This document shows, piece after piece, positions 36,801 to 48,880 of a DNA stretch of 64,000 nt. Under the pieces are notes generated by a model. The model was not told the DNA's origin. It saw nothing but the letters and a program-made list of their open reading frames with translations, and did no database searches. Within the stretch, counting starts at the first letter, position 1; each line of letters opens with the position of its first letter. A program made the position numbers and the translations under genes. Where the stretch lies: the NCBI GenBank assembly GCA_027886175.1, contig JAJNNQ010000040.1:19798001-19862000 (forward strand), read 5' to 3'. Origin of the DNA: Phylloscopus collybita (taxonomy: Eukaryota; Chordata; Aves; Passeriformes; Phylloscopidae).

Positions 36801-39317
36801 GCAAAGCTAAATACTTATCAGCCTTCATTCAATCTGTAATTACATCAAGATTTAGATTTGTTAAGGTATTAGCTGTTGTACTCTATAGCCCTTGGTATGC
36901 AGGAGTAGTAGCACTTCCTAGGACTATGAATTATTTGGAATAATAATTATGTTAAAATAATTTGCAAATACTATTGCTATTTCAGACACATTTCAACAAA
37001 CACAAATTCTTTGTAATATCCGTAAATCTAGATAGAAGTTGATCTCTTAATCCTATGAAATGAAAAGACTAAATGTATCACTTCATTACTTTTCTGCTTC
37101 ACATTTTGGGGGAAAAGAATCCCTGCTCCCATGCGATCCTTGTGCATTGCCTGCTCATCAAGATCTTTCTGAATCATCAAAGATTTTTGCACTCCTGACA
37201 TACATTGCACTACATTCACCTTGCTGGCATCTCTGAGACCCTTTATCTGCTGTAGGGCAGGAGGGGTTTATTGCTGGTATGTTTCTTGCCATGGTATAAG
37301 ACTGTCATGAGGGCTTTGGCAAGCACAGCACCCCTTACAATACTGTCAGTACTCACAGCCGTACTGCGAATCTGGAACACCTACTGACATTTCTTAAAGT
37401 CCCTTAAAATTCTTATGTGAGAATCCAAACTTTGTCTTTGGTTGGGATTTTTAAACGTGTCACTATAATGTCCAATGACAAGCTGGAAACAAAGCCCAAA
37501 ATGAGAGAGTGACCCTGTTTATCCAATGTACATCTATCTAGATTTTATTATTTTTAATCAAATTCTTTCCAAGCCAGACACAGAATCTTGTCAAGTTTGG
37601 TGTATCCAGTAATTAATCAAGCTAAACTCTTGTGAAATGAAAAGCTGCCTCAAAAGTAAGGGCCAAACAGGGGTGAGGGTCATTTTTCTAACTGTTAACA
37701 AGTTCCTGACTAGTTGAGTTGTATTTTTTGAGCTCAGTAAAGATCTTGTTTAAAAATTCAACATCTGGGAGAGAAGTGAAAATTTAAACATAGCATTTGT
37801 TACAATATAGTAGCAAAATGTAAACCAGGCTGCTTGCTGCTGGGATGGATTTACTGAGCTTGACACACTGTCCCAGAAGATTCCCATCTGACTGCACGCA
37901 TCAGGACTGCACCATTCCAGACTGGTTATGCCAGCAGAGAAAACTGAGGAATAAGAAAACTCTTCATGTGTCTTCCCTGTTTCAGTAGTAACACTTTTCT
38001 ACCTGGTTACAAATTGGACCTACCAAACTTAAAGCAAGGACTTTTTCCCAAACCTTTGGGAAGGAGGTAGATCTAGAATACTTCTTCCCTACTTCGAGCA
38101 TCTTTATGCTTGTTTGGCAATAGGTAAACTTTACTGGGGTAACAGCTTGTGCCAGTCTATCTGCTGCTTACAACCAAAGTCTTATTGCTTGGCAGAAAGG
38201 AAACAACATCCTAAAAAACTTCACAAATAAATAAGCGCACAATCCAACTGTTTATGGAGTCTTCCAAATTTAAACCAAATTCACAGTCAGTAAAGGGAGG
38301 TTGCTATCCACAGACTGCTACATTACAAAATAAGTCTGTGGGATTTATGATCTATTTGAGTGTGCTGTAAAATTATCACTGGAAAAGGGCAACTTGCAGG
38401 GACTGTAGTGGTTTCACAGGGGATTGAGGGGCTGCTCCTAGAGTAAGAGTGGAGTTCAGAAAAGTTGTTCGTAGGTGCTGTGTGGCAAAGCTCCCTTCTG
38501 AGCAAGGAGTTCATATTGTAATTACCTAGTGTTAGAACCTAATAAAAATTACTAGTGGTCTTAAGTAATTTTTAAATAGTAAAATAAAGTAGCCCTTTCG
38601 GAAGGGGATTTTTTGTCACATGGAAAAAACCCAAAACCCAGCCCACAAGTAAACATTGTATTGGGTGTTCACAAGGGAATTGGAACAGACACCTGTAGCT
38701 GCACCTAAGCTCTGGGCTGTTTCTCTCTGCTGTGGGGCCAGAGAACAGGAATCACCTCAAGTCCACTGCTGAGCCCTGGCTGGGTCCAGGTGTGTGTGTG
38801 GCCACAGGTCTGGTGATGTACTCTGCAGCATGGAAGAAGACAGGACAGATGTGCACTGGCACTGTCTGGTTCTGTCTCAGCCCCAGGATGCAATGACACC
38901 TCAGCTGGGCCTCTTTAGACAGCTAAGATTTTACAAAATAAAAAGTGGTTCTGCCCTGTGCTTTGCCAAAGAGGCTGTGCTAGATAGAGAGAAGGTGGTG
39001 AGTTTGAGTGTAGCTGACTTCTGGCATGGTAAGGAAACATTCTGAGAAAGCTGTCTCAGGATACCTTCGATTTTTCTCCTGTGAGACTCCAGCCACCACT
39101 AAGTTAAACTCAATAGCCAGTGTTAGGCTGTTAGTTCAAGTGCAGATAAACAAAAAGTAATCATCCTTCCCAACACGTATAGATGTGCCTCTTAAAGCAA
39201 CAGGTTGCTTAAAAGTAGTCATAAAGACTTCCCTGCAATATGTTGTATCCTGAGCAGCACCTTCTAGAATTAAACAGAATAGTTAATCTGACTTCCCAGA
39301 GGCATTTCTAAACTCAC

Positions 39318-39457
39318 AGAGTATCTCTGCTTTTATTCAGGCGTACTACAAACTCTGTGCATCCGTGTTTCCATGTGGAAAGGATCTGCACTGGTTCTGG
39401 CCCTTCCATGTAGTTTGCAATAAATCTCCAAGACCGGACAAAGTCTATTTCAGATTT
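39318..39457 (-). other. Exon-like segment of unknown gene, minus strand (weak candidate)
   Basis: On the minus strand a pyrimidine tract and cttccag acceptor precede 140 bases that are open in only one frame, followed by donor gtgagt. The frame encodes KSEIDFVRSWRFIANYMEG, PEPVQILSTWKHG and EFVVRLNKSRD, a composition like a real protein. I do not recognise the family. Chance open frames of this size with splice-like borders do occur, so this is only a candidate. Confidence 0.25.
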
Positions 39458-40205
39458 CTGGAAGAAGTAAAGAGAGAATTCTGCTGAACTCTCACCAAAA
39501 TATGCAGGAAACATTAGTCAAGACAGCTACTCTGTAAGAGCAGCACAGGAAATCTGTCACAGCACCCACCTTTTAAAAGGACAAGGGAAGTAATTGCAAT
39601 AGCTCTATGTATCAGGGTCACTAATTATGGAATCTAACCATCAGTGGGCAAAAAATTGGGCAAAAAGCATCAGAGAATGAAGCAGGGGGAGGGAAGAGAA
39701 GAGGAAGGTTAACAGGAAGGCAGCAAGAAAGGCAATCCAAAGAGCTACTGAAGTAGAAGTAACAACAACAGCAGCAAACAAGGTGAATCATAGTGGATGG
39801 GGTCTGTGGCAGAAGAAGGGCTCTTACTCGTGGCTTCAGAGGGATGACATGAGCACTGGTGTCATGCTCCAGCTTTCCCTGCCCTCCAAAGTTAGTTTTA
39901 CATGGCCCAGTAATTCTCACACCCCAGGAGCTGGCTTTCTCCCAAATCCACAGCTTTGCTGAGCTTTTCCAGCCCCGCCCACACAAGGTCTTTCCACTCC
40001 ACACCGCCAAACTGCTGAGATTATTTTGGCCTGTCCCCACTCTGTGCTCACCCCTTCCCACGCACAGCAGCATTCCTGGGTTGCTGGTACTACTGGGGTG
40101 TCTGTAATGGTGGCTGAAAGTGAGGAAATGTCCTAGGAACTGAGTGCAGCCTACAGAGAAAGATGGTTTCTCACCTCCCTTTTACTCAGGTAACTTTTGA
40201 GATAA

Positions 40206-40227
40206 ACACACACACAGACACACACAG
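40206..40227. repeat. CA microsatellite, short
   Basis: acacacacacagacacacac, one interruption. Confidence 0.85.
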
Positions 40228-40313
40228 TATTTGGAGCAGAAAAAAATGACAGAACTGTAATTTCTGCAACTTTCAACCAGCTGGGCCAGTGAACCCCAGC
40301 CTACCTTACTCAC

Positions 40314-40410
40314 CTATATGGAATAATCATTTCTGTTATGTGTGCCATGACCCATCCCCAGGATAACAGGGATTGCATGAGAGCTACAGGCATAGTGAAA
40401 TCTAAACCCC
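40314..40410 (-). other. Exon-like segment, minus strand (very weak candidate)
   Basis: 97 bases between gttgcag and a near-ideal donor gtgagtaag on the minus strand. It is open in the frame starting GLDFTMPVALMQSL. Its phase does not join directly to the segment at 39318-39457, so the two would need an exon between them. No family recognised. Confidence 0.12.
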
Positions 40411-42256
40411 CTGCAACCTGGGGTGGGAATGTATCATTCCAGTCAACCTCAGACTCCCATAATGATTTATAAGTTAATAGTGAATGTAGCATGACTTAGA
40501 AGTACGGGCAATTCTTTCTGTAAAAAGAAAAACAAAAATCTTGTTTTAGTGAAGCAGAACGGCACACCAAAATAAACAAGTCAAATTGTCAAAAAACAAA
40601 CACTGACTAGCAAGCCAATTATGTTTACTTGCACATACAGATAGTGTGGATTTAATTGATGCACTAGGAATAATGTAACATACCAAAATGTTTGTTCAAA
40701 TAACTTTGAACCTTGGTGTTCCCTCAGTTCTTCTCTTTTCTGGTCTGTTCCCCTCATTCACACACTGTGCTTTGTCAGCTACCCCTTTACAGCAGCACTG
40801 AGAGATAACACCTCATTCTACAGTCCTCCTTTCCTTGCAAGAAAAACATATGCTATTCACTCTGTCTTCACCATAAATGGGGCTGTGAAATAGCTTGACT
40901 CCTTAGCCAGTTTGCTCTATTTTCCTGTTTTAGTTTTTCTTTAACCTTTTCCAGTTCAGTGCTGGTGGTATACAGAGAAACTCCATTAACTACTCTGATT
41001 AGAGCTAGTTCATATTCACTGTCTTTTCAAACTATTCAGTCCAAGTTATCTTGCCATAAAGCTGCCAAGAAGCAGAGGAACACCCGAGATTTGCTGCCCA
41101 ATGCCATTTAATCTTTACAAAAAGCAGTTGAAAAAACCCCAAACCCTCAGTCCTTCAGGTAAAGAAATATGTTCTCTTCCTTCATAGGAATGTGTTACTA
41201 CACTACCTATTGCTCCCCTTGCTCTTTGGTCTGAAACCCCTCCTAAATCTAAACATTAATGGACAGGACTTCCTAAAGCATGGGGAGGCATAATACCACT
41301 AAGATTCTGTTTATAAAATGAAATGAAAGAAGCCTAACTTCGTTTTAAAAGCACCCACATACGCTGTACTGGAAACAACTCAAAGGGAAAAATTTTTGAA
41401 CCTTTGGTCACAGAAGAGCGAATCTATGCATGCAAGACATTTTGTGCTCCTTTTAGACAGTGACTGAATGACTCTTTTTGCTATGTAGGTTAGTATCTGG
41501 CATACAACCAGTAGTCCATTATCAAAGGCATGAACTAGAAATTCTATATCTTAAGAAATATGAAGCAAACAAATCCCAAATCTTAAACCTGGGAAATGTT
41601 TCCAATTGAATTTTGATGTACCAACTGGGATTCTGGATTGTATTTCAGATTTTGGAGAAATTAACCTACTCATTCCAGAGATGTAGGGCTTTTCTCAGTA
41701 GTTGTAGGGTGATGGTACTGGTTGTGAGCTGGCTGATTTGATTATATTAAGGAGGTGTTCTCCAAATAGAAAACTATTTTAACCCTTTTTTTTTTATTCA
41801 AGTACTTGAATAAATCTGAAGCTTTTAAATAGACAAGTTGTGCCCAACATTCACTTTTTTCACAAAAAAAATTCCTTAGTTTTACTTTAGATTTGTGTTT
41901 TATATGCAAGAAAAAGAGAATTAGAATGTGGGAGAACTTTAGGATATGAGCCTCCATTGGGTTTATATATACATTTCTGTTAACACAGAACTTGTGCTCA
42001 TCTAATTAACAAAATCCTGTTATAAGATACTACAACTGTAAATAACCAGTACTGGACATAAACTCAGTTAACACATCCTATCATATTCAATCAACTCCCA
42101 CTAATGTTTACACACAGAAAATTCATAAAAGATACTCTCCCTTGATTGTCTGGTCCCACTGAGAGCAAACTAGAGTTCAGTAAGCTTTAAAAGAATTACT
42201 ATTAATTGGTTATGAAGTGAACATGGAAATGCCATTCTCTTTGCCCTCTCTTCTCA

Positions 42257-42270
42257 CCCCCCCCCCCCCC
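42257..42270. repeat. C14 homopolymer
   Basis: Fourteen consecutive C, uncommon in AT-rich DNA. Length may be affected by sequencing. Confidence 0.9.
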
Positions 42271-42801
42271 ATTTCTAAATGCCTCATTATAAATCTCATC
42301 TACCCTCTGCGATCCCTTTTTTTTCAAGTATAGTCTGTGTTACCCAATAGGCCAAAATAACTAAATATTTTTATATTAACAGAATTCATTAACAAATGAA
42401 TCATGGTAAGAGGGATCAGAAGTTAACATTTTCCTCAATATATAGTGCACCATCAAAATTATCCAGAAACATATGAACTCCTGCTGTCACTTGCCTGACT
42501 GTATTTTCTCCTTGACTTCCTGATTTTTGTTTGATTTGGTTACTCTAAAAATACAAGGGTGGGTCTTATTATTTTAAATTATTTAGCTTTCAGACCATTG
42601 TCTGAATCACAATCAGCTTTCTGTTGTGTTATTGCATTGTCCACTCTTGTATTCACCTGTTTCTCTCTGGTTAGTTACAACATCTCAACAGACAATGAAA
42701 CTTAGGGGTTCTGAACAATCATGAAAACTCTGTTTTTCCTTCTTACAGATACTGAGCATCAACAGAATAGTTAAATTCTTATTTAAGAATGAAGTTAGGA
42801 A

Positions 42802-43019
42802 TCACTTTGTTGCGGGCAGTCTCTCCCAGCAGTCCAGTGTCCCATCATCTGTGACAATGATGGCCACTATATACTGCTGAAATGCCGTAACTGGCAATCT
42901 GGGAACGCCTCTTCCTGGAGTTTTCTTCATAGCTGATTCATGGACAAAAAGAAGGGGTTTCTTTTGCCTCCTCAAATCCATATCCCTTAATGTCGGGTAA
43001 TCAATAAAATCTGCTTTCA
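42802..43019 (-). other. Terminal-exon-like segment, minus strand (weak candidate)
   Basis: On the minus strand, tctcttgtgtatcaacag is followed by 71 codons in the only open frame, ending in TGA: KADFIDYPTLRDMDLRRQKK, FVHESAMKKTPGRG, then IVAIIVTDDGTLDCWERLP. The other two frames stop almost at once. No family recognised and no polyadenylation signal assigned. Confidence 0.2.
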
Positions 43020-43123
43020 CTGTTGATACACAAGAGAGATGTGCACAATTTTTGCTGGTGAGGCATGAGGAAAAACTGCCAACATATTTGCTGCAGCTCC
43101 TGTGCAGATATTAAGCAGCCCAC

Positions 43124-43165
43124 TTCAATTCAAATTCAAATTCAATTCACTTTAAATTCAAATTT
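43124..43165. repeat. Short attcaa tandem repeat
   Basis: Several imperfect attcaa/aaattc units in a row, about 40 bases. Confidence 0.7.
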
Positions 43166-43489
43166 TCTATTTTATTAAGCATTTTGTTTTTCCTATCAGG
43201 AGTTCCAGAAAATGAGGTAAGGAGCAGTGGAAAACTCTGAGGTTTCCTAGTCCTTTGAACAGGAGAAAGGGATACCTACAACTAATCAAAAGCATGTCAG
43301 TCTGGAAGAAAGAATAAAAATTTTATCTGGTTGTCTAGTTGCTATTACTGCCTAAATAAATGCCATCTGACTAATGCTGCTCTTCTGCACATAGTTTTGG
43401 GATGAAGAATGTTAAGCTTTAAAACAGCTGCTGTTACTGAAAATAGTCTCTTAATAAGAAAAGGCTAGTGCCTGTGAATGCAGCCGATG

Positions 43490-43507
43490 GGTCTCTCTAG
43501 AGAGACC
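43490..43507. repeat. Perfect 18-base palindrome
   Basis: ggtctctctagagagacc equals its own reverse complement. No flanking extension of the symmetry. Confidence 0.9.
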
Positions 43508-46500
43508 TCTTGCACTTAGCAAACACAGAGTTTAAGTACAAGTGGAAGAGGAGGTGAGAAATTCCACTGACCTCCCAGCAACACAGTTTTTCATTAGCAG
43601 CATTTCTAAAACTGTTAGCACTCCACCAGAGCATCTCTCAACCACTTCTGGTACACCTTCAGAGCTTGAATTCACAGCCCAGTCTTCTGCCAATCTGGAG
43701 CTACAGCCTGCAGCCAGGTAGACCCTGACTTGGTCTGAGCCTAAAGCTAGTTTGCTTCCAGTCTAACCACCTTGAGCAGCCAAGCCTGCACTGGTTATTC
43801 ACTTGAGAAGGAAGTTTATTCACCCAAGCAAGGAGCTGCGAGATTTAGGCTACAGATACACTTAAACTCAGGGATATGTTTAGCTCCTGCTGAACCAGAA
43901 GCTTAGGATTGAGTCTGTGCACCCACCCTCCCCCTTCCAAATAATTGGTTAAAGAGTAATACGATGCAGACTAATTAGCATTAAAAGTTTATTTTTCCTG
44001 TTGTAAGGATCACAGACTCCAATGGCAAGAAATAAGGGAGCTTGTCAGGAACAGGAACAGAAATTTGAAAATATTGTCACTAAATGAAGCAAAGAAAACG
44101 TCCCTGCATCACTCCGCTTACACTCATGGCAAGGTCAAATGTTCTTTGCCAAAATCTAAACAAACAAGGCATCCTAATTTATCACTCATGTTTCTCATGC
44201 TCTTCAGTTATTTTTGAGGAAATGCAGTTGATGTTGGTGAGTAACAGTGACATAGCTCAAACTATATTGGACTCTCTCTGTAAAAAAGTACCAGATGTCT
44301 TTTGCACACAAAGTTCTTTACTAGGCCAGGAGAAGTGTGACCAACTAGAATAGAAAGCTCTTCTCTCAATTTCATGACAGTGAAAGAGGTGACATTAAAA
44401 CCCCACAGTCACTTTCAGAGCAACATTTTGAGCACTTTAGCCTAAAAGTTATAAATGCTTCTCTGTGTCAAATTCAGCTGTGAATAAAATTCCTTCTAAT
44501 GTTAACTAGAAAATGTGGAAACATAGTAGAAGTTTTTGCATATTAGCAGCAGTTACTTGTTTTGATTGCCATGTGCAGGAAAAAATATGCTGAGATATTT
44601 CCCCTATTTCTTCTTTATTTGCTCAAGTCAAAAGTTTGTCATAAAAGGCAAAACCCAAACTGTTTTCAATGACCTTGTAAGCACACACATTTCCTGAGGA
44701 ATTTGTGACCACTGAGGCTATGTGCAAGTGGCCAAAAATCCTGAGGAAATGCCGTCATAAGTAAACTTAATCTCAGAGCTTCAAAAAGTTACTGAAAAAG
44801 CTATTTCAGTAGCATAATATTGGACAAAGAAAAGTGTATTTTGTTTGTTTCTACAGTCTATCACCAAAGCTTTTTGTAGAGCCCCAGATTGCAAAGTCCA
44901 CTCAATAGTACATAAAGACAGACAAGTAATACTACAGGGACACCCATCCTACACCCCAAAGTCCAGGATACAGGGTTCACACAGCTATTCCAGACAGAGC
45001 AGACAGCTAAGCCAAATACTCCTTGCTCTATCCATTTCTTCTAAACTCTGTTTTGAATCCCTGTTGTTCCTCTTCAGATGGTCCTCAGACACACAAACCA
45101 TGCCACCTGCTAAGATCAGCATGAAGGACTCTTTTCCAGGGAGGCAGTTATCCAGACCCTGGAAACACCCATTACCAGAAGGACCTAGGAGCAGGAGTCA
45201 TTATAATGCATAGCAATGCTTCCAAGGTAAACAAGGAGCTGAGGAGGAGAAGTGATTGGAAATTCAAAGCAAATGGAGTGACTTTGAAAAAGATAGAAGT
45301 GTTCAGAAATTTCACTGAGGTGATTTCTACCACTCAGGTAACAGCTGAATGCTTAAAAATCTGCATAAACACAGTGTGGACATTGCCTTCAACACAATTT
45401 ATGCCCCATGCGAGTTAACAGGAACTGAACTTGATTTAATAGCTGAAGGCTCTGTCCTCCTACCATGGAGGCTGCCCCTAACATACCATTGCTGCAATTT
45501 TGTTTGAACTGCATTTCACATAATTCCACAGTCAGCAAACATCTGACCTTAATGATCCCTCCCCTTCTGATACAGAGGGAGAAGGATCTCCTGCCCCTAT
45601 GAAGACAGGAACTGGAAAAGGAGTTGGAAAGAGAAAATATAAGCAAAAGGGACATTGCTGCAGACGAGATAATCCACCCTCCAAAACAGTCCCACTATTC
45701 TATGCATGCTGAATAACAGAGAGAGCCCACCAACCTGTTGCTGCTCCCAGCTGAAGGCTGCAGGGGCAGCAGCAGATCACCTCCCAAGTTTTAGCTGTGG
45801 GAACATTCAGAAAGCAACGCAAAATATCTGTGACTGCTCAAAGGTAGAAAGAGTGATAAAGAACCAATGATGGGTGAAGAGGGGCAAAGAAGCTAGGATG
45901 ATGAAACTGTCAAGGCAGGAGATTAAAAGGAAGGAAAACTCCACAGAGAAAAGAGGATGAAATGAAAAATTGCTGAGGAGGTAATGAGGGTGTATGGCCT
46001 GGGTGGAAGCAAGTGCTGTGCAAGAGGGAATGACTTCACCTGAGGGACTTCTCAAATGACTGCAGGAATTAATGCTTCCATGATACTCACATACATAAGG
46101 TCCAGAGCAAGACAGCTCAACTCCAAATGTCTGCTAAAAGATGATCTGTCAATCTCAACACTTCTCCTTAAAAATGGACTTTGATGCATTGAAACACAGA
46201 CTGGTTAGATGAAAAGATCTTATCAAAAGAACGCTTTAGCACACATCCCCAATATATCAAGGAAGGTTCCTATATGAGCCCTAAATTAGGATGTCATTCT
46301 TTGTGAAGGTTTGTAAAACGAATGGATTTTTTTACTGCTACTCTTCACCATTTTCTGATTGTTGCTTTCTCAGGCTTCTGTTTCTAACACAAAGCCTAAT
46401 TGACTGACTCACTGTTTTTGGAGTGGATGTACTGCAACTGGAACACATTGAAGAGATCTGTTTGTAACAGATTAGAACAGACTCAATCAGAGAGCCACCT

Positions 46501-46860
46501 ATGAAGCAGTGCTTTGTCATACACACTGCTAAAGGTTTCCAGTTTGCCACCTTCATCTGAGTTTTCTTTTGCATCCTTATCCCCTCATAATGATTTGAGG
46601 TGCTAAAAAAATACCATCCCAAATGCACCAATCCTTTCTTCAGTATTTTACCCAACAAATTTGACAGTAAACTTTTTATTAACGATCCTAAATTGTGTGT
46701 TCTTGGAATTTGCAGCAAAAAGAACTAACGACAAAAATTACTAAGGAGTTAAAACACAGACAATAGAGAGGGACATACTCGTGTCCTCCCAGTGAGAGTT
46801 TGCTCTCATGATGGACTTTAAAGGGGACTGTGAAGAATTGTTCCTCAAAGGCAAAGACAT

Positions 46861-46875
46861 ACACACACACACACA
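46861..46875. repeat. CA microsatellite followed by A-run
   Basis: acacacacacacac leading into a run of A and then, after gtgtggg, a T-rich stretch to 46920. Confidence 0.8.
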
Positions 46876-47879
46876 AAAAAAAAGTGTGGGTGTTTTTTGT
46901 TTTTTGTTTTTTTTTTTTTCTGCTATTTTTACACACATAAGTGTATAATCCAGGGCACTTTTTAAAGTAATGTGATAGAACTCTCTTGGGTAGCACTGAT
47001 TAAGTGATACTTTAAGTATTTTATCTCAAATGAGCACTTTCCTCTAGGGAAAGAGTGAAAGGTGTCAAAGACATAAACCCATTTTGGTCTGCCATTGGCT
47101 AGCTGTTAGAAAGGCATTCCTTTTCTGTTTAAAATTGAGCATGGTTAATCTATATTCTTACATCCTTTAAAACTCCCAAATTTTGAGCTATGTGCTGTCT
47201 TGCTTTTTTCATCCTGATCACCTAATTTCTACAGTTTCTGGGTCCCTTCTTTTGCTTTACGCAGTACTTTTAACCTCACCCTATGTACGATAATCAAAGT
47301 TTAGGATCAGGGGAAAAAAAAAAAAAAAGCCAATCCCAAACACTTTCCATACCAGATCCTTTCAAAATGCTTTTTTAAGGAGGCACCATAAACAAAAGTA
47401 AAATCAATCTCCTTTCCGAATTCCTGCTGGTTATAAAATAAATAAGCCAGATGTGTGTGATAGAAAGACAGTACCTGCTTTTCGGTTTGTTTCCGTCACG
47501 TTCAAAGAAGGCGGGACTGTGACATTCCACCTGGCAGCGCTGCGCCATGACCGACGTTCTCAACGTAAATGTGAGACAGTAACAGATGGTAGTTTGGGCA
47601 TTTTGAATTCGCAGTTTTCTCTACATCTTGATTCAAGTTATAATTCCTGATGTTAAAAAATTGACATTCTACTTGGTTTACCCCTGTACGAACAGGACTA
47701 CATTTTCTGCTAGAGGTTACAGTGAGTTTTTCTCTCACCCGAACACATTGGCGTACCTGTGTCTACCTCCTCAATCCACTCCTTCTGGGTGAACTCCGGG
47801 AAAAAAACCAGCACTCACCCTGCACAGACTCGCCAGGGAATTGTCATGGGAACCCTGCAACAGCAGAAGACGCGCAATG

Positions 47880-48880
47880 TGCTTTTCCCTGAAACTGTGT
47901 ATGTGGCGGGACAGCGCAGAGTCGGAACGCAGCCCCGAGGGCAGCTCCCTGCCAGCGGGGAGCGGCGCCGGGAGCCCGGGCGGCCGCTGCCGCAGGAAGC
48001 GGGAAGGAGCGCGGCTTCTCCCCGGGCAGCAGCGGCAGCAGCCGCGCCGGCCGAGGGCGCAGCTCCGGCGCCTCAGGGCGCTGCTGGGCCGCCCGCGCTC
48101 CCGGCGCCTCGACGGCGACCTTCACCACCCACGGGGCTGGGGAGCGGCACCGCCGGGCCGGGGCAAGCGGGGCCGGGATCAGCCCGGCCGCGAACAGCCC
48201 GGCCGGGCCGGGGCCCACAGCGCTGCCGGGTTCGGCCGCTCCTCCCCTCAGCCCGGGCAGGGCGGGGGCAGCGCCCCGCCGGCGGCTTCTACCTGTCCCG
48301 GAGGAGGAGGAGCCGCAGCCGCGGAGCCAGAGGAACAAAGTTGACTCTGGAAAGTTTACCGCGGGTGGGAAGAGAAGGGCGGAGAGCAAAGGGGAAGGTC
48401 GCTCCCGCCCCGCCGGCCGCAGCCGGGGCTCCCCGAGAAGGCGGACGCAGCGGCGGGTCCGCCCGCGGGGGCCGCTCCGCTTCCTTCGCCCTGCGCTGGG
48501 CGCCCCCGCAGCCGAGGCGCTCGGAGGCCTGCCGAGGGGACCGGCGGGCGGCAGCGGGGCACGGCCGCCCTCCTGGCCCGCCTCCCTGGGAGAAGCGGCC
48601 AGGGCCGGGGACAGGCGCCCGGAGGAGCCCCCGCGGGGCTGCCGGCGGCCCCCGAGCGCACGACGAGCAGGAGGCTCCTTCGCCACCCCCTCCACAGGGA
48701 CTCCTGCGCCCTCCTCCCCGCGGCCGACGGCACCCATGGCTCTGAGCAAAGGGCTGCGGCTGCTCTGGAAGCAGGAGCCGGGGCCGAGCGCCCTGCTGGA
48801 GGCTCGCAGCCGCCAGGACTGCCTGTTGCTGGAGGCCGGCACCGTGGCGGCGCTCAGTAAGTGCGTGCGGGGGCGGCCGT
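47880..48880 (+). promoter_or_regulatory. SYNJ2: CpG island and promoter region of SYNJ2 (limits approximate)
   Basis: Base use changes sharply from AT-rich to very GC-rich with dense CpG between about 47.88 and 48.88 kb. Repeated ccggccgggcc-type segments lie at about 48150-48220, and gccccgcc boxes of the Sp1 type near 48405. No TATA box is evident. The island covers the 5' UTR and ends near the first donor, as expected of a broad CpG promoter. The transcription start is not resolved. Confidence 0.8.
48736..48856 (+). CDS. SYNJ2: SYNJ2 coding exon 1
   Basis: ATG in gcacccATGG (G at +4, C at -3), then 40 codons plus one base, then donor gtaagt at 48857. It is GC-rich like the surrounding island. 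Compared with human, the residues after [10 protein letters not shown] diverge (WKQEPGPSA) before returning to LLEAR and EAGTVA. Confidence 0.92.

Larger units (their letters stand above)
33940..47440. other. Intergenic region between SNX9 and SYNJ2
   Basis: About 13.5 kb, AT-rich. No gene I can name on either strand. It holds CA and C simple repeats, a perfect 18-base palindrome and three exon-like minus-strand segments (39318-39457, 40314-40410, 42802-43019). The 122-residue (+, 44845-45213) and 126-residue (-, 46338-46718) open frames show no domain or motif and I do not call them genes. Confidence 0.7.

Noticed and set aside
39621..40073. 150-residue minus-strand frame
   Set aside because: Runs through Cys- and Pro-rich low-complexity stretches. 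Another frame of the same strand looks equally protein-like, so the length is not informative.
44845..45213. 122-residue + strand frame in the intergenic region
   Set aside because: No domain, skewed to Ser, Arg and Gln, and no splice or promoter context.
46338..46718. 126-residue minus-strand frame in the intergenic region
   Set aside because: No signature, no good start context and no neighbouring exon. A frame of this size is within chance for 64 kb read in six frames.
47844..48842. 332-residue minus-strand open frame over the CpG island (and 224-residue frame at 48289-48963)
   Set aside because: Composition is Ala/Arg/Gly/Pro from GC-rich DNA, it overlaps the SYNJ2 first exon in antisense, and no motif is recognisable.
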